A stretch of DNA of 64,000 nt from Alteribacter populi (GCF_002352765.1 NZ_KZ293963.1:270368-334367), one strand, 5' to 3'. Shown: positions 50,829-59,858, counted from the first letter of the stretch. Numbers and translations are program-made. The notes: generated by a model from the sequence alone, not told the origin.

Positions 50829-51266
50829 ATGAAAAAAGGAACGATTGTGTTAGACAGCGGAAACAAATTAGAACTCGAATTTTATCCAGAAGCAGCACCG
50901 GGTACGGTTGAAAACTTTGAAAAGCTTGCTAACGACGGTTTCTATGACGGCCTTACATTTCACCGTGTGATTCCAGGCTTTGTAGCTCAAGGTGGTTGTC
51001 CGGTTGGAAATGGAACTGGTGGCAGTGATCAAACAATCAAGTGTGAAACAGAAGGAAACCCTCACAAACATGTACGAGGTACTCTATCTATGGCTCATGC
51101 TGGTAAAGATACAGGAAGCAGCCAATTTTTTATTGTTCATGAACCGCAGCCTCATCTAGATGGTGTCCATACCGTGTTCGGACAAGTAACAGAAGGTGTG
51201 GATGCTGTACTAAATATTAAGCAAGGCGATGTAATGCAACAAGTCCGTGTTTTTGATGAAGAATAA
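50829..51266 (+). CDS. ppiB: Peptidyl-prolyl cis-trans isomerase PpiB (cyclophilin)
   Basis: A 145-residue cytosolic cyclophilin speeding prolyl isomerisation during folding. Active-site blocks: FHRVIPGFVAQGG, GTLSMAHAGKDTGSSQFFI and LDGVHTVFGQV. ATG 50829 is eight bases after AGAGAGGA; ATG 50823 is only two bases from it. In B. subtilis ppiB is also next to the rib operon. Confidence 0.95.
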   Translation: MKKGTIVLDSGNKLELEFYPEAAPGTVENFEKLANDGFYDGLTFHRVIPGFVAQGGCPVGNGTGGSDQTIKCETEGNPHKHVRGTLSMAHAGKDTGSSQFFIVHEPQPHLDGVHTVFGQVTEGVDAVLNIKQGDVMQQVRVFDEE

Positions 51267-51277
51267 AGGTTATGGAG

Positions 51278-51306
51278 GACGATCTCTTTTTGAGGTCGTC
51301 TTTTTT
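51278..51306 (+). terminator. ppiB terminator
   Basis: GACGATCTC/GAGGTCGTC with loop TTTTT and a T-run follows ppiB by about 12 bases. Confidence 0.88.
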
Positions 51307-51413
51307 CAAACGATAAGCCAAGGGAAAAAACAATTTAACTTCAAAAGTAAGTCAAATTTAGACCATATCAGAAAGTTTTGTGATATACTATACGAAACTG
51401 AACAAACACAATT

Positions 51414-51600
51414 TTCCTTCGGGGTAGGGTGAAATTCCCAACCGGCGGTGATGCAGCGACATATTCGCTCTAAGCCCGTGACCCGGTTCTTGAGAGTTGA
51501 GAAAGAAAATAACTCTTCGTTTCAAAAATGAAACAACGAGAAACGGTGGATTCGGTGAAAAACCGGAGCCGACAGTATAGTCTGGATGGGAGAAGGAACA
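51414..51600 (+). ncRNA. FMN riboswitch (RFN element)
   Basis: All conserved RFN blocks occur in order: CTTCGGGGTAGGGTGAAATT, CCCAACCGGCGGT, AGCCCGTGACCC, GGTGGATTCGGTG, CCGGAGCCGACAGTATAGT and GGATGGGAGAAGGA. The variable stem between is extended (51495-51545). It represses the riboflavin operon when FMN is high. Confidence 0.96.
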
Positions 51601-51736
51601 GTGGCCAAAAAAACCGGCAAATGCTCAACGGGACCAGTGTGTCCATTTTTAAGGCAAAAACTGAACTTTCGGTTCGTCTTGTCTTTTTGAGCGAAAGATG
51701 CTCGGTCTATTCTCCATTGTTTTTTATCTGTAATTA

Positions 51737-51768
51737 AAGCCTGAAGGACCTTCCTTCAGGCTTTTTTA
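51737..51768 (+). terminator. Attenuator of the FMN riboswitch
   Basis: AAGCCTGAAGGA/TCCTTCAGGCTT with loop CCT and a T-run lies about 140 bases after the aptamer and about 100 before ribD. The intervening stretch (51601-51736) probably holds the antiterminator and has no gene of its own. Confidence 0.85.
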
Positions 51769-51864
51769 TACGTTCAGAAAGGTTAACTTCTCTAAAGGAA
51801 TAAAGTATAAGCGTAATTTTATGTTTATAAATAAGGACTATGGCTTTTTGGAGGAGAGGATGTC

Positions 51865-52953
51865 ATGACAGATGAACAATATATGAAGCTTGCAATTGAA
51901 ATGGCGAAGACAACCGAAGGACAAACATCACCAAACCCAGTCGTAGGTGCAGTTCTTGTTCATAATAATCAAGTTGTCGGTATGGGGGCTCATTTAAAAG
52001 CAGGAGAGCTCCATGCAGAACGACATGCCCTGCAAATGGCAGGAGACAAGGCAGAGGGGGCAACAATGTATGTGACGCTTGAGCCTTGTTCTCACCATGG
52101 CAGAACTCCTCCTTGTGCAGATGCTTTAATTGAAGCAAAGGTGAGTAAGGTGGTCGTGGCTACGAAAGACCCTAATCCACAAGTTGCCGGAAAAGGTATT
52201 AAAAAACTAACGAGTGCGGGGATTACGGTCGTGGAAGGGGTATTAAAACATGAAGCAGATCAATTGAATCGCACTTTCTTTCATGCTATTCAAACGAAAA
52301 AACCGTTTGTCACCTTAAAGTCAGCGACAAGTCTTGATGGAAAAATTGCTACATCAAAAGGGGAAAGTAAATGGATCACAGGAGATGAAGCGCGTGCGGA
52401 CGTCCACTATCTACGTCATATTCATGATGGAATTTTAGTTGGAGTGAACACAGTTCTAAAAGATGATCCAAGTTTAACGACTCGAATGTCTGGTGGAGGG
52501 TCACATCCGGTTCGGATTGTACTCGATCATCATTTAAAAACCCCATTAAATGCAAAATTAGTAACAGATGGTATAGCGCCAACATGGATTATTGCCAGTG
52601 AAGCAAGCGATAGTAATAAACGTGACGCTCTTGAGAAATTAGGGGTCAAGGTTTTTACAGTAGGAAAAGAACATATTGAGATTATTGAGCTACTTTATTT
52701 CCTTGGCGAAAAGAAATTAAACTCCCTTCTTGTAGAAGGAGGGGGCGTGATCAATGACAGCTTTTTAAGATCGGGAGAATTTGATCAGGTTATTGTCTAC
52801 CTTGCTCCAATTCTAATAGGGGGTAAAGAAGCTTACTCTTCTTTTTCAGGATTAGGCATTGAAAATTTGTCAAATGCTGTGAAGCTTCGCATTGTTGAAG
52901 TGACTCAGACCGGCTCTGATATAAAAATTACTGCGGAAAAGGAGAGTGTTTGA
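51865..52953 (+). CDS. ribD: Bifunctional riboflavin deaminase-reductase RibD
   Basis: A 362-residue two-domain enzyme. The N-terminal deaminase (1-145) holds the zinc set His50-Ala-Glu52 and PCSHHGRTPPC (Cys75, Cys84); the C-terminal reductase (148-362) holds the NADPH loops FVTLKSATSLDGKIATS and LLVEGGGVINDSFL. It performs steps two and three of riboflavin synthesis. GGAGGAGAGG precedes ATG. First gene of the rib operon. Confidence 0.96.
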   Translation: MTDEQYMKLAIEMAKTTEGQTSPNPVVGAVLVHNNQVVGMGAHLKAGELHAERHALQMAGDKAEGATMYVTLEPCSHHGRTPPCADALIEAKVSKVVVATKDPNPQVAGKGIKKLTSAGITVVEGVLKHEADQLNRTFFHAIQTKKPFVTLKSATSLDGKIATSKGESKWITGDEARADVHYLRHIHDGILVGVNTVLKDDPSLTTRMSGGGSHPVRIVLDHHLKTPLNAKLVTDGIAPTWIIASEASDSNKRDALEKLGVKVFTVGKEHIEIIELLYFLGEKKLNSLLVEGGGVINDSFLRSGEFDQVIVYLAPILIGGKEAYSSFSGLGIENLSNAVKLRIVEVTQTGSDIKITAEKESV

Positions 52954-53606
52954 TGTTTACGGGGATAATTGAAGAAAAAGGAACAATCCAGCAAATTCGT
53001 CAATCTGGTGAAGCGATCGTTATGAACATTCAAGCTTCTGAAATTTTATCTGATGTCAAACTTGGCGATAGTATAGCTGTTAATGGTGTTTGCTTAACGG
53101 TAACCGAATTTGACAGTAAATCGTTCTCTGTAGATTTGATGCCTGAAACAGTTCGAAATACAAGTCTTAGGATGTTAACAAAAGGTTCTGAAGTTAATTT
53201 AGAACGAGCGATGGCAGCAAATGGCCGTTTTGGAGGTCATTTTGTATCAGGACACGTTGATGGCTTAGGAAGAATTATTTCAAAAAAGAAAGACGCCAAT
53301 GCTGTCTATTATGAAATTGAAGTGGACGACGTGCTCATCAAATATATGATGTTAAAAGGGTCTGTATCTGTTGATGGCACGAGCTTAACTGTTTTTGGCG
53401 TTCACGATCATAGCTTTATCATCTCAATCATTCCACATACGATCGAAGAAACAATTATCGGTCAAAGAAAGCCTGGAGATGTTGTGAATATTGAAGCGGA
53501 TATGCTTGCGAAGTACATGGAACAATTTTTATTAAAAAGGTTCAGAGCTGATGAACAATCTTCTGAGAAGTTAACCGAGGCATTTTTAAAAGAACATGGA
53601 TTTTAA
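52953..53606 (+). CDS. ribE: Riboflavin synthase alpha chain RibE
   Basis: A 217-residue trimeric enzyme turning two lumazine molecules into riboflavin and the pyrimidinedione. Two tandem lumazine-binding repeats are visible: MFTGIIEEKG with SIAVNGVCLTV, then FVSGHVDGLG with SVDGTSLTVFGV. ATG 52953 overlaps the ribD stop (TGATG) with AAAGGAGAG upstream. Confidence 0.95.
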   Translation: MFTGIIEEKGTIQQIRQSGEAIVMNIQASEILSDVKLGDSIAVNGVCLTVTEFDSKSFSVDLMPETVRNTSLRMLTKGSEVNLERAMAANGRFGGHFVSGHVDGLGRIISKKKDANAVYYEIEVDDVLIKYMMLKGSVSVDGTSLTVFGVHDHSFIISIIPHTIEETIIGQRKPGDVVNIEADMLAKYMEQFLLKRFRADEQSSEKLTEAFLKEHGF

Positions 53607-53633
53607 AAGTTGAAGAAAGGTCGTGAATGTCAA

Positions 53634-54833
53634 ATGATCCAATTCGATCCAATTGAAGAAGCGATATATGAACTAATACAAGGTAAAATGGTCATTGTCT
53701 GCGATGATGAAGACCGCGAAAATGAGGGTGACTTTGTCGCACTTGCCGATAAAACGACTCCAGAAGTCATTAATTTTATGATCACTCATGGCAGAGGACT
53801 TGTTTGTACACCAATTACCCAAAAAAGAGCAGAAGAGCTCGAGCTCATGCCGATGGTTGATCATAATACAGATCCCCACGGAACTGCTTTTACAGTTAGT
53901 GTGGACCATCAGTCTACTACCACTGGTATTTCCGCCCATGAACGCGCAAACACGGTAAGAGCGTTGATCGATCCGGAAACAAAAGGCATAGATTTTAAAA
54001 GGCCAGGACACATTTTCCCTCTTATTGCTAAAGACGGGGGCGTATTGAGAAGAGCGGGGCATACAGAAGCTGCTGTAGATTTGGCCAGACTCTGCGGGTC
54101 TGCACCTGCAGGAGTTATTTGTGAAATTATTAAAGAGGATGGAAGTATGGCGAGGGTCCCTGATCTTCGTAAAATTGCGGATGAGCATGAAATTAAAATG
54201 ATTACGATTAAAGACTTGATCCAATACCGTAATCGGAAAGATCAACTTGTTAAAAAGGAAGTAGAAATCTCCCTTCCAACACAGTTTGGTGAATTTAAAG
54301 CGGTTGGTTATTCTAATGTTGTTGATGGAAAAGAACATGTCGCTTTAATTAAAGGAGAAATAACTCCTGAAAAGCCTACACTTGTACGCGTTCATTCGGA
54401 ATGTTTAACTGGAGATGTGTTTGCTTCCGAACGCTGTGATTGCGGACCGCAGCTTCACGCTGCATTAGAGCAAATTGAGGAAGCGGGTGAAGGAGTCCTT
54501 CTTTATATGAGGCAAGAAGGCCGGGGTATCGGTTTATTAAACAAAATGAAAGCTTATAAACTTCAAGAAGAAGGGTTTGACACGGTAGAAGCAAATGCAC
54601 AGCTTGGCTTTGCTCCTGATCTCCGTGATTATGGAATTGGTGCTCAAATATTAAGGGATATTGGCGTAAGTAAAATGAAACTTCTCACAAACAATCCGCG
54701 AAAGATTACCGGTTTAAAAGGATATGACCTTGAAGTCGTGGACCGGGTTCCTTTACAATTACCGCATACGAGAGCAAATGAACGTTATTTAAAAGTAAAG
54801 AAAGAAAAATTAGGACATATGCTGCACTTTTAG
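53634..54833 (+). CDS. ribBA: Bifunctional DHBP synthase / GTP cyclohydrolase II RibBA
   Basis: A 399-residue fusion. The N-terminal half (1-200) is 3,4-dihydroxy-2-butanone 4-phosphate synthase (VCDDEDRENEGDFV, HGRGLVC, GHTEAAVDL). The C-terminal half (205-399) is GTP cyclohydrolase II with zinc Cys257, Cys268 and Cys270 (HSECLTGDVFASERCDCG) and REGRGIGLLNK. They supply both precursors of riboflavin. ATG 53634 aligns with the family start; an in-frame TTG at 53610 would add eight residues and has a similar distance to AAAGGT. Confidence 0.95.
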   Translation: MIQFDPIEEAIYELIQGKMVIVCDDEDRENEGDFVALADKTTPEVINFMITHGRGLVCTPITQKRAEELELMPMVDHNTDPHGTAFTVSVDHQSTTTGISAHERANTVRALIDPETKGIDFKRPGHIFPLIAKDGGVLRRAGHTEAAVDLARLCGSAPAGVICEIIKEDGSMARVPDLRKIADEHEIKMITIKDLIQYRNRKDQLVKKEVEISLPTQFGEFKAVGYSNVVDGKEHVALIKGEITPEKPTLVRVHSECLTGDVFASERCDCGPQLHAALEQIEEAGEGVLLYMRQEGRGIGLLNKMKAYKLQEEGFDTVEANAQLGFAPDLRDYGIGAQILRDIGVSKMKLLTNNPRKITGLKGYDLEVVDRVPLQLPHTRANERYLKVKKEKLGHMLHF

Positions 54834-54896
54834 AGCTTTGTTAAGCAATTCTAAATTAATATTGATAAGATCGAGAATCCAAGGAGGAAAAAAGTT

Positions 54897-55367
54897 ATGG
54901 GAAACGTGTATGAAGGCCAATTAGTAGGTACAGGATTAAAAATAGGGATTGTTGCAGGTCGCTTTAATGAGTTTATTACCGGTAAGCTCGTAGCTGGGGC
55001 ACAAGATGCTTTAAGACGACATGGTGTTGGTGAAGAAGATGTCGATCTTGCGTGGGTGCCAGGTGCATTTGAAATTCCGCTTATTGCAAAAAAAATGGCT
55101 GACTCTAATAAATATGATGCAGTCATTACGCTAGGAACCGTCATCCGAGGATCTACACCACATTTTGACTATGTTTGTTCAGAGGCTGCAAAAGGTGTAT
55201 CCAATGTTGCTTTATCCAGTGGCATTCCAGTTATCTTTGGTGTACTTACAACAGAAACAATCGAGCAAGCGATCGAACGGGCTGGAACCAAAGCTGGTAA
55301 TAAAGGTTCGGAAGTGGCTGTTGGTGCCATTGAAATGGCCAACCTAACGAAAACATTAGAAGGATAA
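54897..55367 (+). CDS. ribH: 6,7-dimethyl-8-ribityllumazine synthase RibH
   Basis: A 156-residue subunit of the 60-mer lumazine synthase capsid. Signatures: VAGRFNEFITGKLVAGA, WVPGAFEIPLIAKKM, GTVIRGSTPHFDYVC with the catalytic His, and FGVLTTETIEQAIERAG. AAGGAGG precedes ATG. It joins ribBA by a 63-base gap without a terminator. Confidence 0.96.
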   Translation: MGNVYEGQLVGTGLKIGIVAGRFNEFITGKLVAGAQDALRRHGVGEEDVDLAWVPGAFEIPLIAKKMADSNKYDAVITLGTVIRGSTPHFDYVCSEAAKGVSNVALSSGIPVIFGVLTTETIEQAIERAGTKAGNKGSEVAVGAIEMANLTKTLEG

Positions 55368-55382
55368 AAAGAAGGGAACCGT

Positions 55383-55730
55383 ATGCTCATTCCTTATCAG
55401 CGAGATTATGAAAAAATTGCAATGGGGTTACTTTCCTATATGCCGAATGAAAAAAAGGTTAAGAAGCTTCAACATACCATTGCGCAATATGCGAGTGACT
55501 CAAACTGGCAGCTTTATTTATGGAAAGAAGATGCTTTTATTGGCGTCATCGGGATCGAAGAAGCGGAAGATACAACTTATTTGCAACATCTTTGTGTCAA
55601 CCCATCATACCGTGATGAAGGGGTTGCCAAGCGTATGGTTCAGGCAGTAGAAAAACAAAATGGAATAATATTGTGCGCGACAAAGTCTACAGGCGATTTT
55701 CTGGAATCGTGCAACAAAGAAAGCTCTTAG
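55383..55730 (+). CDS. ribT: RibT, GNAT-like protein of the riboflavin operon
   Basis: A 115-residue GNAT-fold protein: YEKIAMGLLSYMPNEKKV at the start, WKEDAFIGVIGIEEAE and LCVNPSYRDEGVAKRMV, in which RDEGVAKR is the acetyl-CoA loop. Function is unproven, though it is cotranscribed with rib genes in Bacilli. It is slightly shorter than the B. subtilis protein (124). The gap to ribH is 15 bases. Confidence 0.88.
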   Translation: MLIPYQRDYEKIAMGLLSYMPNEKKVKKLQHTIAQYASDSNWQLYLWKEDAFIGVIGIEEAEDTTYLQHLCVNPSYRDEGVAKRMVQAVEKQNGIILCATKSTGDFLESCNKESS

Positions 55731-55749
55731 TTCAAGTGATAAAAGAGCC

Positions 55750-55796
55750 AAACGAAAAGAAAGGAAGGCTCAATCAGCCTCCCTTTCTTTTCGTTT
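55750..55796. terminator. Bidirectional terminator at the end of the rib operon
   Basis: AAACGAAAAGAAAGG pairs with CCTTTCTTTTCGTTT, with an inner AGGCT/AGCCT, between convergent ribT and the DUF309 gene. It overlaps the 3' codons of the DUF309 gene. Confidence 0.85.
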
Positions 55797-56303
55797 ATTC
55801 AGCAAACTTTCTTGACGGGCAAGAACGACTTCGCTGCGGTCTCTTTTTCGGTGCTTATAAATCAAGTACTCATCTCGATTATGGGCATTTTCCATTGCAC
55901 ACCAAGAGAGACCTTGCTCCATACATCGTTTTTTACATTCCTCTTCAAGTGTGGCGTCTGCAAGTGGGATGTTAAATGATGTATAGGGGTGAAGATTATT
56001 GATCGCTTTTTGTCGATCGTACAATTGCTTCACAAAGGGAGCAACACGAATACCAAGTTTCTCATAACGCTTACGGTCATTTTCTACCATATCAATAACT
56101 TTTTCAAGGAGACGAGAGGCGCCTCGGAAATTTTCTTGTCTGTGATGATAAAGAGAGACAGAGAGCTGAATGAGCGCGAGCCATTGGGGATCTTTTTCCT
56201 GTTTCCAATATTCTTCCATGACTTCATGGCATTCAAAAAGGTCTCTTTCACCTTGGAAATACACTAAATATTCGAGATATGCTTTCGGGTATGAAAAAGG
56301 CAT
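55770..56303 (-). CDS. ypuF: DUF309 domain protein (YpuF-like)
   Basis: A 177-residue helical protein with the DUF309 core at 8-80 (YFQGERDLFECHEVMEEYWK, then LALIQLSVSLYHHRQENFRG). The HExxE-like FECHEVMEEYW motif is the family hallmark; the family is uncharacterised. The C-terminal part is basic and ends LLNKRKEREAD. GGAGGACAAAA precedes ATG 56303. It sits between rib and scp as in B. subtilis. The leader contains a long inverted repeat (56322-56372). Confidence 0.88.
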   Translation of the reverse strand: MPFSYPKAYLEYLVYFQGERDLFECHEVMEEYWKQEKDPQWLALIQLSVSLYHHRQENFRGASRLLEKVIDMVENDRKRYEKLGIRVAPFVKQLYDRQKAINNLHPYTSFNIPLADATLEEECKKRCMEQGLSWCAMENAHNRDEYLIYKHRKRDRSEVVLARQESLLNKRKEREAD

Positions 56304-56426
56304 TTTTGTCCTCCTAACTTCTATGTTAAGGTTTATCGAAATAAGCTATTCATTAAAACCTACTTTAACATAAACCAAAGGAGCCATTCATTAATAATGT
56401 CTAACACTAGCCGCTCTAGTTAGTAA

Positions 56427-56575
56427 AGGCGGCGACTCCAGCGGGAAAAGCAACAATGGTCTTCTTGCGACGAAGAACGCAGGAGCAGCTGAAGACCATT
56501 TGAGCGAAGGTCTTAGCGTATCAAAAAGCGACAATCTTTTAGAAAAAAGCCTAAATAAAAGACCGCTCTATGCGC
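56427..56575. repeat. Core G repeat with D-type right arm, shortened copy
   Basis: GGCGGCGACTCCAGCGGGAA...CAGGAGCAGCTGAAGACC is a shortened core G copy; it is followed by TCAAAAAGCGACAATCTTTT (D arm) and the ACCGC/GCG hairpin. With the ypuF leader it fills the 322-base gap to scpA, along with a TATAAT at 56586-56591 that may be the scpA promoter. Confidence 0.6.
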
Positions 56576-56625
56576 TTTTCATATGATATAATGCTTGAAG
56601 AATGATAGGAAATGGTGAAGAATAA

Positions 56626-57387
56626 ATGCAGTATAATGTGAAATTGCAATCTTTTGAAGGTCCATTGGATCTTCTTTTACACTTAATTCAAAAAAATGAT
56701 CTTGATTTACATGACATTCCGGTTGCTCAGATCACAGATCAGTATATGTCTTACATCCATGCGATGCAAGTGCTTCAACTAGACGTTGCAAGTGAGTACT
56801 TGGTTATGGCGGCCTCTTTATTAGAAATGAAAAGTAAACTTCTCCTTCCCGCTCAGGATGATATTATAGATGAAGAGGAATACTTCCTGGAAGAAGATGT
56901 TGAAGACCCGCGAGATGATTTAATGAAACGTCTCATTGAATACAAACGATATAAAGAAGCAGCTGGCGAATTAAAAGAAAAAGAGGTAGCTAGAAGTCAG
57001 CTTTTCTCTAAACCTATGACCGACCTAACCCCTTTATTAGAGGAAGAGCCTCAGGAAGTATCGAAAGTTGACGTCACACTTTATGATATGCTCGATGCCT
57101 TTCAAAAAATGATGAAAAGAAAAACAGAAAAAAAACCGGTGTATTCAACAGTTCATCGAGAAGAAGTTCCTATTGAGAGAAGGATGACACAAATTATTGA
57201 TCGTTTAATGCAAGGAAACGGTAAAACGAGATTTTCCGAGCTGTTTGAAGAAAATTCTCGAACACAAAAAGTCGTAACCTTTTTAGCCATACTGGAGTTG
57301 ATGAAATCAAACATGATTGGCTGTGAACAGGTCGGGAACTTTGATGATATTTTTGTCTTTCAACAAGAGGTGTTTGCAGGTGAGTAA
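56626..57387 (+). CDS. scpA: Segregation and condensation protein ScpA (kleisin)
   Basis: A 253-residue kleisin: VKLQSFEGPLDLLLHLIQKN at the N-terminus contacts the SMC neck, the middle (85-170) is acidic and binds ScpB, and the C-terminal winged helix contacts the SMC head. With Smc and ScpB it loads near the origin and individualises sister chromosomes. It overlaps the scpB start by eight bases, giving coupled translation. Confidence 0.96.
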   Translation: MQYNVKLQSFEGPLDLLLHLIQKNDLDLHDIPVAQITDQYMSYIHAMQVLQLDVASEYLVMAASLLEMKSKLLLPAQDDIIDEEEYFLEEDVEDPRDDLMKRLIEYKRYKEAAGELKEKEVARSQLFSKPMTDLTPLLEEEPQEVSKVDVTLYDMLDAFQKMMKRKTEKKPVYSTVHREEVPIERRMTQIIDRLMQGNGKTRFSELFEENSRTQKVVTFLAILELMKSNMIGCEQVGNFDDIFVFQQEVFAGE

Positions 57388-57976
57388 TAAAGAAATGAAA
57401 GCAATAATTGAAGGACTTTTGTTTGTGTCTGGTGAAGAAGGTATAGACATAGGACAGCTAATGGATGTTCTTCAAGTCGACAAGATCACAATTCAGTCCT
57501 GGATGGAAGAATTGATGGAAAGTTATCAATCTGAAGAGAGGGGTTTACAAATTGTGGAATACGGTGGAAGCTATCAGCTGACCACAAAAGCAGCGCATGC
57601 CCCATACTTTAAAAAGCTTGTTCAATCCCCAAGTACTGCAACTCTCTCTCAGGCTGCATTAGAAGCACTGGCGATTATTGCCTATAAGCAGCCGATTTCG
57701 CGAGTGGAAATTGAAGATATCAGAGGAGTAAAATCGGAAAGGCCAATTCGTACACTCCAAGGGAAATCTTTGATTAAGGAAGTAGGACGTGCAGAGGGGA
57801 CAGGAAGAGCGATATTATACGGAACAACCAATGAGTTTTTAGAACAATTCGGTCTCCGCTCAACAGACGAGCTTCCACCATTACCAACGGATGTTGAAAG
57901 TGATGGTATAGAAGGAGAAGTGGATCTATTCTTTGAAAAATTCCAAGAACAACTTGATCAAAATCTTTCATCTTAA
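57380..57976 (+). CDS. scpB: Segregation and condensation protein ScpB (KITE)
   Basis: A 198-residue protein of two winged helices: KAIIEGLLFVSGEEGIDI and LSQAALEALAIIAYKQPISR, then VEIEDIRGVKSERPIRTLQ. It dimerises and binds the ScpA middle region. The C-terminal acidic tail is disordered. GTG 57380 lies within the end of scpA and fits the family length (197); an in-frame ATG at 57317 belongs to the other frame. Confidence 0.95.
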   Translation: MSNKEMKAIIEGLLFVSGEEGIDIGQLMDVLQVDKITIQSWMEELMESYQSEERGLQIVEYGGSYQLTTKAAHAPYFKKLVQSPSTATLSQAALEALAIIAYKQPISRVEIEDIRGVKSERPIRTLQGKSLIKEVGRAEGTGRAILYGTTNEFLEQFGLRSTDELPPLPTDVESDGIEGEVDLFFEKFQEQLDQNLSS

Positions 57977-58047
57977 AAAGCTATGATTAGTACTATTAAT
58001 CTAAGTTGCATAGTATGAAGTACCTACCAAAATTGGAGGAGAACATT

Positions 58048-58548
58048 ATGGGAAATAATTTAGTTAAGCATCAACTTTCCTTTACGGAAGAGAGTCTTTC
58101 AAGAGCGGCAAATGAAATACGGGTTTTCTTAAACGGAGTCACACTGGACTCCCTTGCTTATGATCGTGACCAATCGTTAAACGTGGAGCATATCGAACCA
58201 CTTTTAGATGAATTAAGAAGGCTATTAGTCTATTGCGATGAAGGTGGAGAATCTTGTAAAATTATTCTCTCAGGGGAAACATTCCGTAAAGCAGCTGCTG
58301 AAAAAACGTTGTATTGGATTTTTCACCAATGTATAGAGGAGTTTTTTCAGCCTCGTCTAGATGCATGGTATGAAGACAGTCGTGCCGCATATACGGGTAA
58401 AAACGCGATCAAATTTCGTAATCGTGTACCAAAAGCCATTGAGACGTTAATGGCAAATCTGGAAGGCCCAATGCAACAGATGAGAGAAGAGCTGGAATAT
58501 TATGAAACAGATTATCATACAAAAGTTATTCACTCCGAACGAAAATAA
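58048..58548 (+). CDS. ypuI: DUF3907 protein (YpuI-like)
   Basis: A 166-residue soluble helical protein matching YpuI (DUF3907): HQLSFTEESLSRAANEIRVF, LLDELRRLLVYCDEGGESCK and GETFRKAAAEKTLYWIFHQC. Function is unknown. ATG 58048 follows GGAGGAG; an in-frame ATG at 58006 would add 14 residues with a weak ribosome site. It follows scpB as in B. subtilis. Confidence 0.88.
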   Translation: MGNNLVKHQLSFTEESLSRAANEIRVFLNGVTLDSLAYDRDQSLNVEHIEPLLDELRRLLVYCDEGGESCKIILSGETFRKAAAEKTLYWIFHQCIEEFFQPRLDAWYEDSRAAYTGKNAIKFRNRVPKAIETLMANLEGPMQQMREELEYYETDYHTKVIHSERK

Positions 58549-58608
58549 ATTCATCAACTAAAAAGGATGGACTCAAAAGTTAAGTTCATGACAGGCGCGC
58601 TCATTACT

Positions 58609-58660
58609 CGAGGATATCTCAAAAGATCGGTTACCGAATTTTTGAGATATCCTCGTTTTA
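58609..58660. terminator. Bidirectional terminator after ypuI
   Basis: CGAGGATATCTCAAAA (58609-58624) pairs perfectly with TTTTGAGATATCCTCG (58640-58655), followed by TTTTA, between convergent genes. Confidence 0.85.
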
Positions 58661-59368
58661 TATTTGAAGGGTTTTTATATAAGGGTAATGAGTGATTTGT
58701 AAATAAAGTGGCTCATCTTGCGTCCACTCAGCATATAGGATGTCTTTTATCCTTATGCCCTCTTTTGTAAATCTCTCCACTAATGCATCTTTTTTATAAG
58801 GTGTTTGCTGTACATTCTCTTCAACCCATTCTCCATCACTTATAAAAGAAATCGAAATGCTAGCTTTTTGAGGTGGAAGTTGAAAATCTTGTTTGTTGAC
58901 CGTTTGGAACGGTACTTTCTTCAGTACATTCACAGTTCCATTAGCTTCCAAAATGGCGTATTCTACCTGTTTTAGTGAAAAGACATCTTTATCTCTAAGT
59001 AAATGCTGAAGCTGATCGAGATCAAGTTTGGATTTTTTTAACTGTTCCCGATCGATGATCCCATCGCGGATAACAATTGAAGGCTTCCCTTCTAATAATC
59101 CTCTGCTTTTTTTCCATTTTTGTGTAATGTATTCAATGAAATATATGAATGTTCCCCATAATCCAACAGCATATAATACATAATTTAATCCAATATCCTT
59201 GTCATAAATCGCGTTACCTACAAGCTCTCCTAAAACGAGAGCAGAGATGAAATCAAAGGGAGTAAGCTGGGTTATTTGTGTTTTCCCTAAAATTTTTGTC
59301 AAAATGAGCAAAGCGAAAAACCCGAAAAGTAACTCAATGGTTAATGAAGGGAATGTCGTATTCATCAA
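58658..59368 (-). CDS. DUF421 membrane protein (YetF-like)
   Basis: A 236-residue member of the DUF421 family: three N-terminal hydrophobic segments (about 8-28, 38-58, 62-82; FISALVLGELVGNAIYDKDI) and a soluble C-terminal part with EGKPSIVIRDGIIDREQL and VEYAILEANGTVNVLKK. DUF421 proteins have no known activity, but they are repeatedly encoded beside spoVA2-type genes. It is convergent with ypuI and divergent from the DUF1657 gene. It lacks the C-terminal DUF1657 repeat found in 62837-63697. Confidence 0.85.
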   Translation of the reverse strand: MMNTTFPSLTIELLFGFFALLILTKILGKTQITQLTPFDFISALVLGELVGNAIYDKDIGLNYVLYAVGLWGTFIYFIEYITQKWKKSRGLLEGKPSIVIRDGIIDREQLKKSKLDLDQLQHLLRDKDVFSLKQVEYAILEANGTVNVLKKVPFQTVNKQDFQLPPQKASISISFISDGEWVEENVQQTPYKKDALVERFTKEGIRIKDILYAEWTQDEPLYLQITHYPYIKTLQI

Positions 59369-59540
59369 AAGACCTCATTTATTTACTGTTTCTTTTATAT
59401 ATACTACCCCAACTCCCTTTGAATTTATTTGCCTTCCGCTTTAAGTGAATACGAAAGAAATTTCCATTTATGTTTTGTGAGTTCTTGAGAACAATACTAA
59501 CTGTAATTAAAGAAAACGAATCTTTGGAAAGGAAAGTGAC

Positions 59541-59747
59541 ATGATGACAGTAGTAACACAAGTAAAGCAAACGTTGGCAGGGTTAAAAAGTGCGCAAGCC
59601 AGCTTGGAAGGTTTTGCATTGCAAACTGATAACCAACAAGCAAAACAAATGTTTCAGCAGGCAGCACAAGACACACAAATGATTGTGGATAGTCTGAACC
59701 CTCGACTTCAGCAAATAGAACAAGAAGAACCGCAATATCGTCAATAA
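59541..59747 (+). CDS. DUF1657 small protein, first copy
   Basis: A 68-residue helical protein of the DUF1657 family (TQVKQTLAGLKSAQASLEGF, LQTDNQQAKQMFQQAAQD, ending EEPQYRQ). Free-standing DUF1657 proteins accompany spoVAC-AD-AE paralogues in heat-resistant spore clusters; function unknown. A starting ATG pair (59541/59544) is preceded by GGAAAGGAAAG. It nearly repeats the protein at 62615-62818 and the tail of the DUF421 fusion. A CAATACTA element upstream weakly resembles a SigG -10. Confidence 0.85.
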   Translation: MMTVVTQVKQTLAGLKSAQASLEGFALQTDNQQAKQMFQQAAQDTQMIVDSLNPRLQQIEQEEPQYRQ

Positions 59748-59799
59748 CACATGACTGAGATTTCATCTATTAGTATCTACAACTGTATAACCTTTTACG

Positions 59800-59824
59800 A
59801 GCCTCGCTTAGCGAGGCTTTTTAT
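59800..59824 (+). terminator. Terminator of the first DUF1657 gene
   Basis: AGCCTCGC/GCGAGGCT with loop TTA and five T residues. The terminator makes this gene its own transcript, separate from the lipoprotein-spoVA unit. Confidence 0.88.
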
Positions 59825-59858
59825 TCAAGAGTTAAAAAAGCATAAAAATCCATGCTTC

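Noticed and set aside
51528..51737. 69-residue frame after the FMN aptamer
   Set aside because: It overlaps the conserved 3' part of the RFN element and its expression platform, so the sequence is explained by RNA structure.
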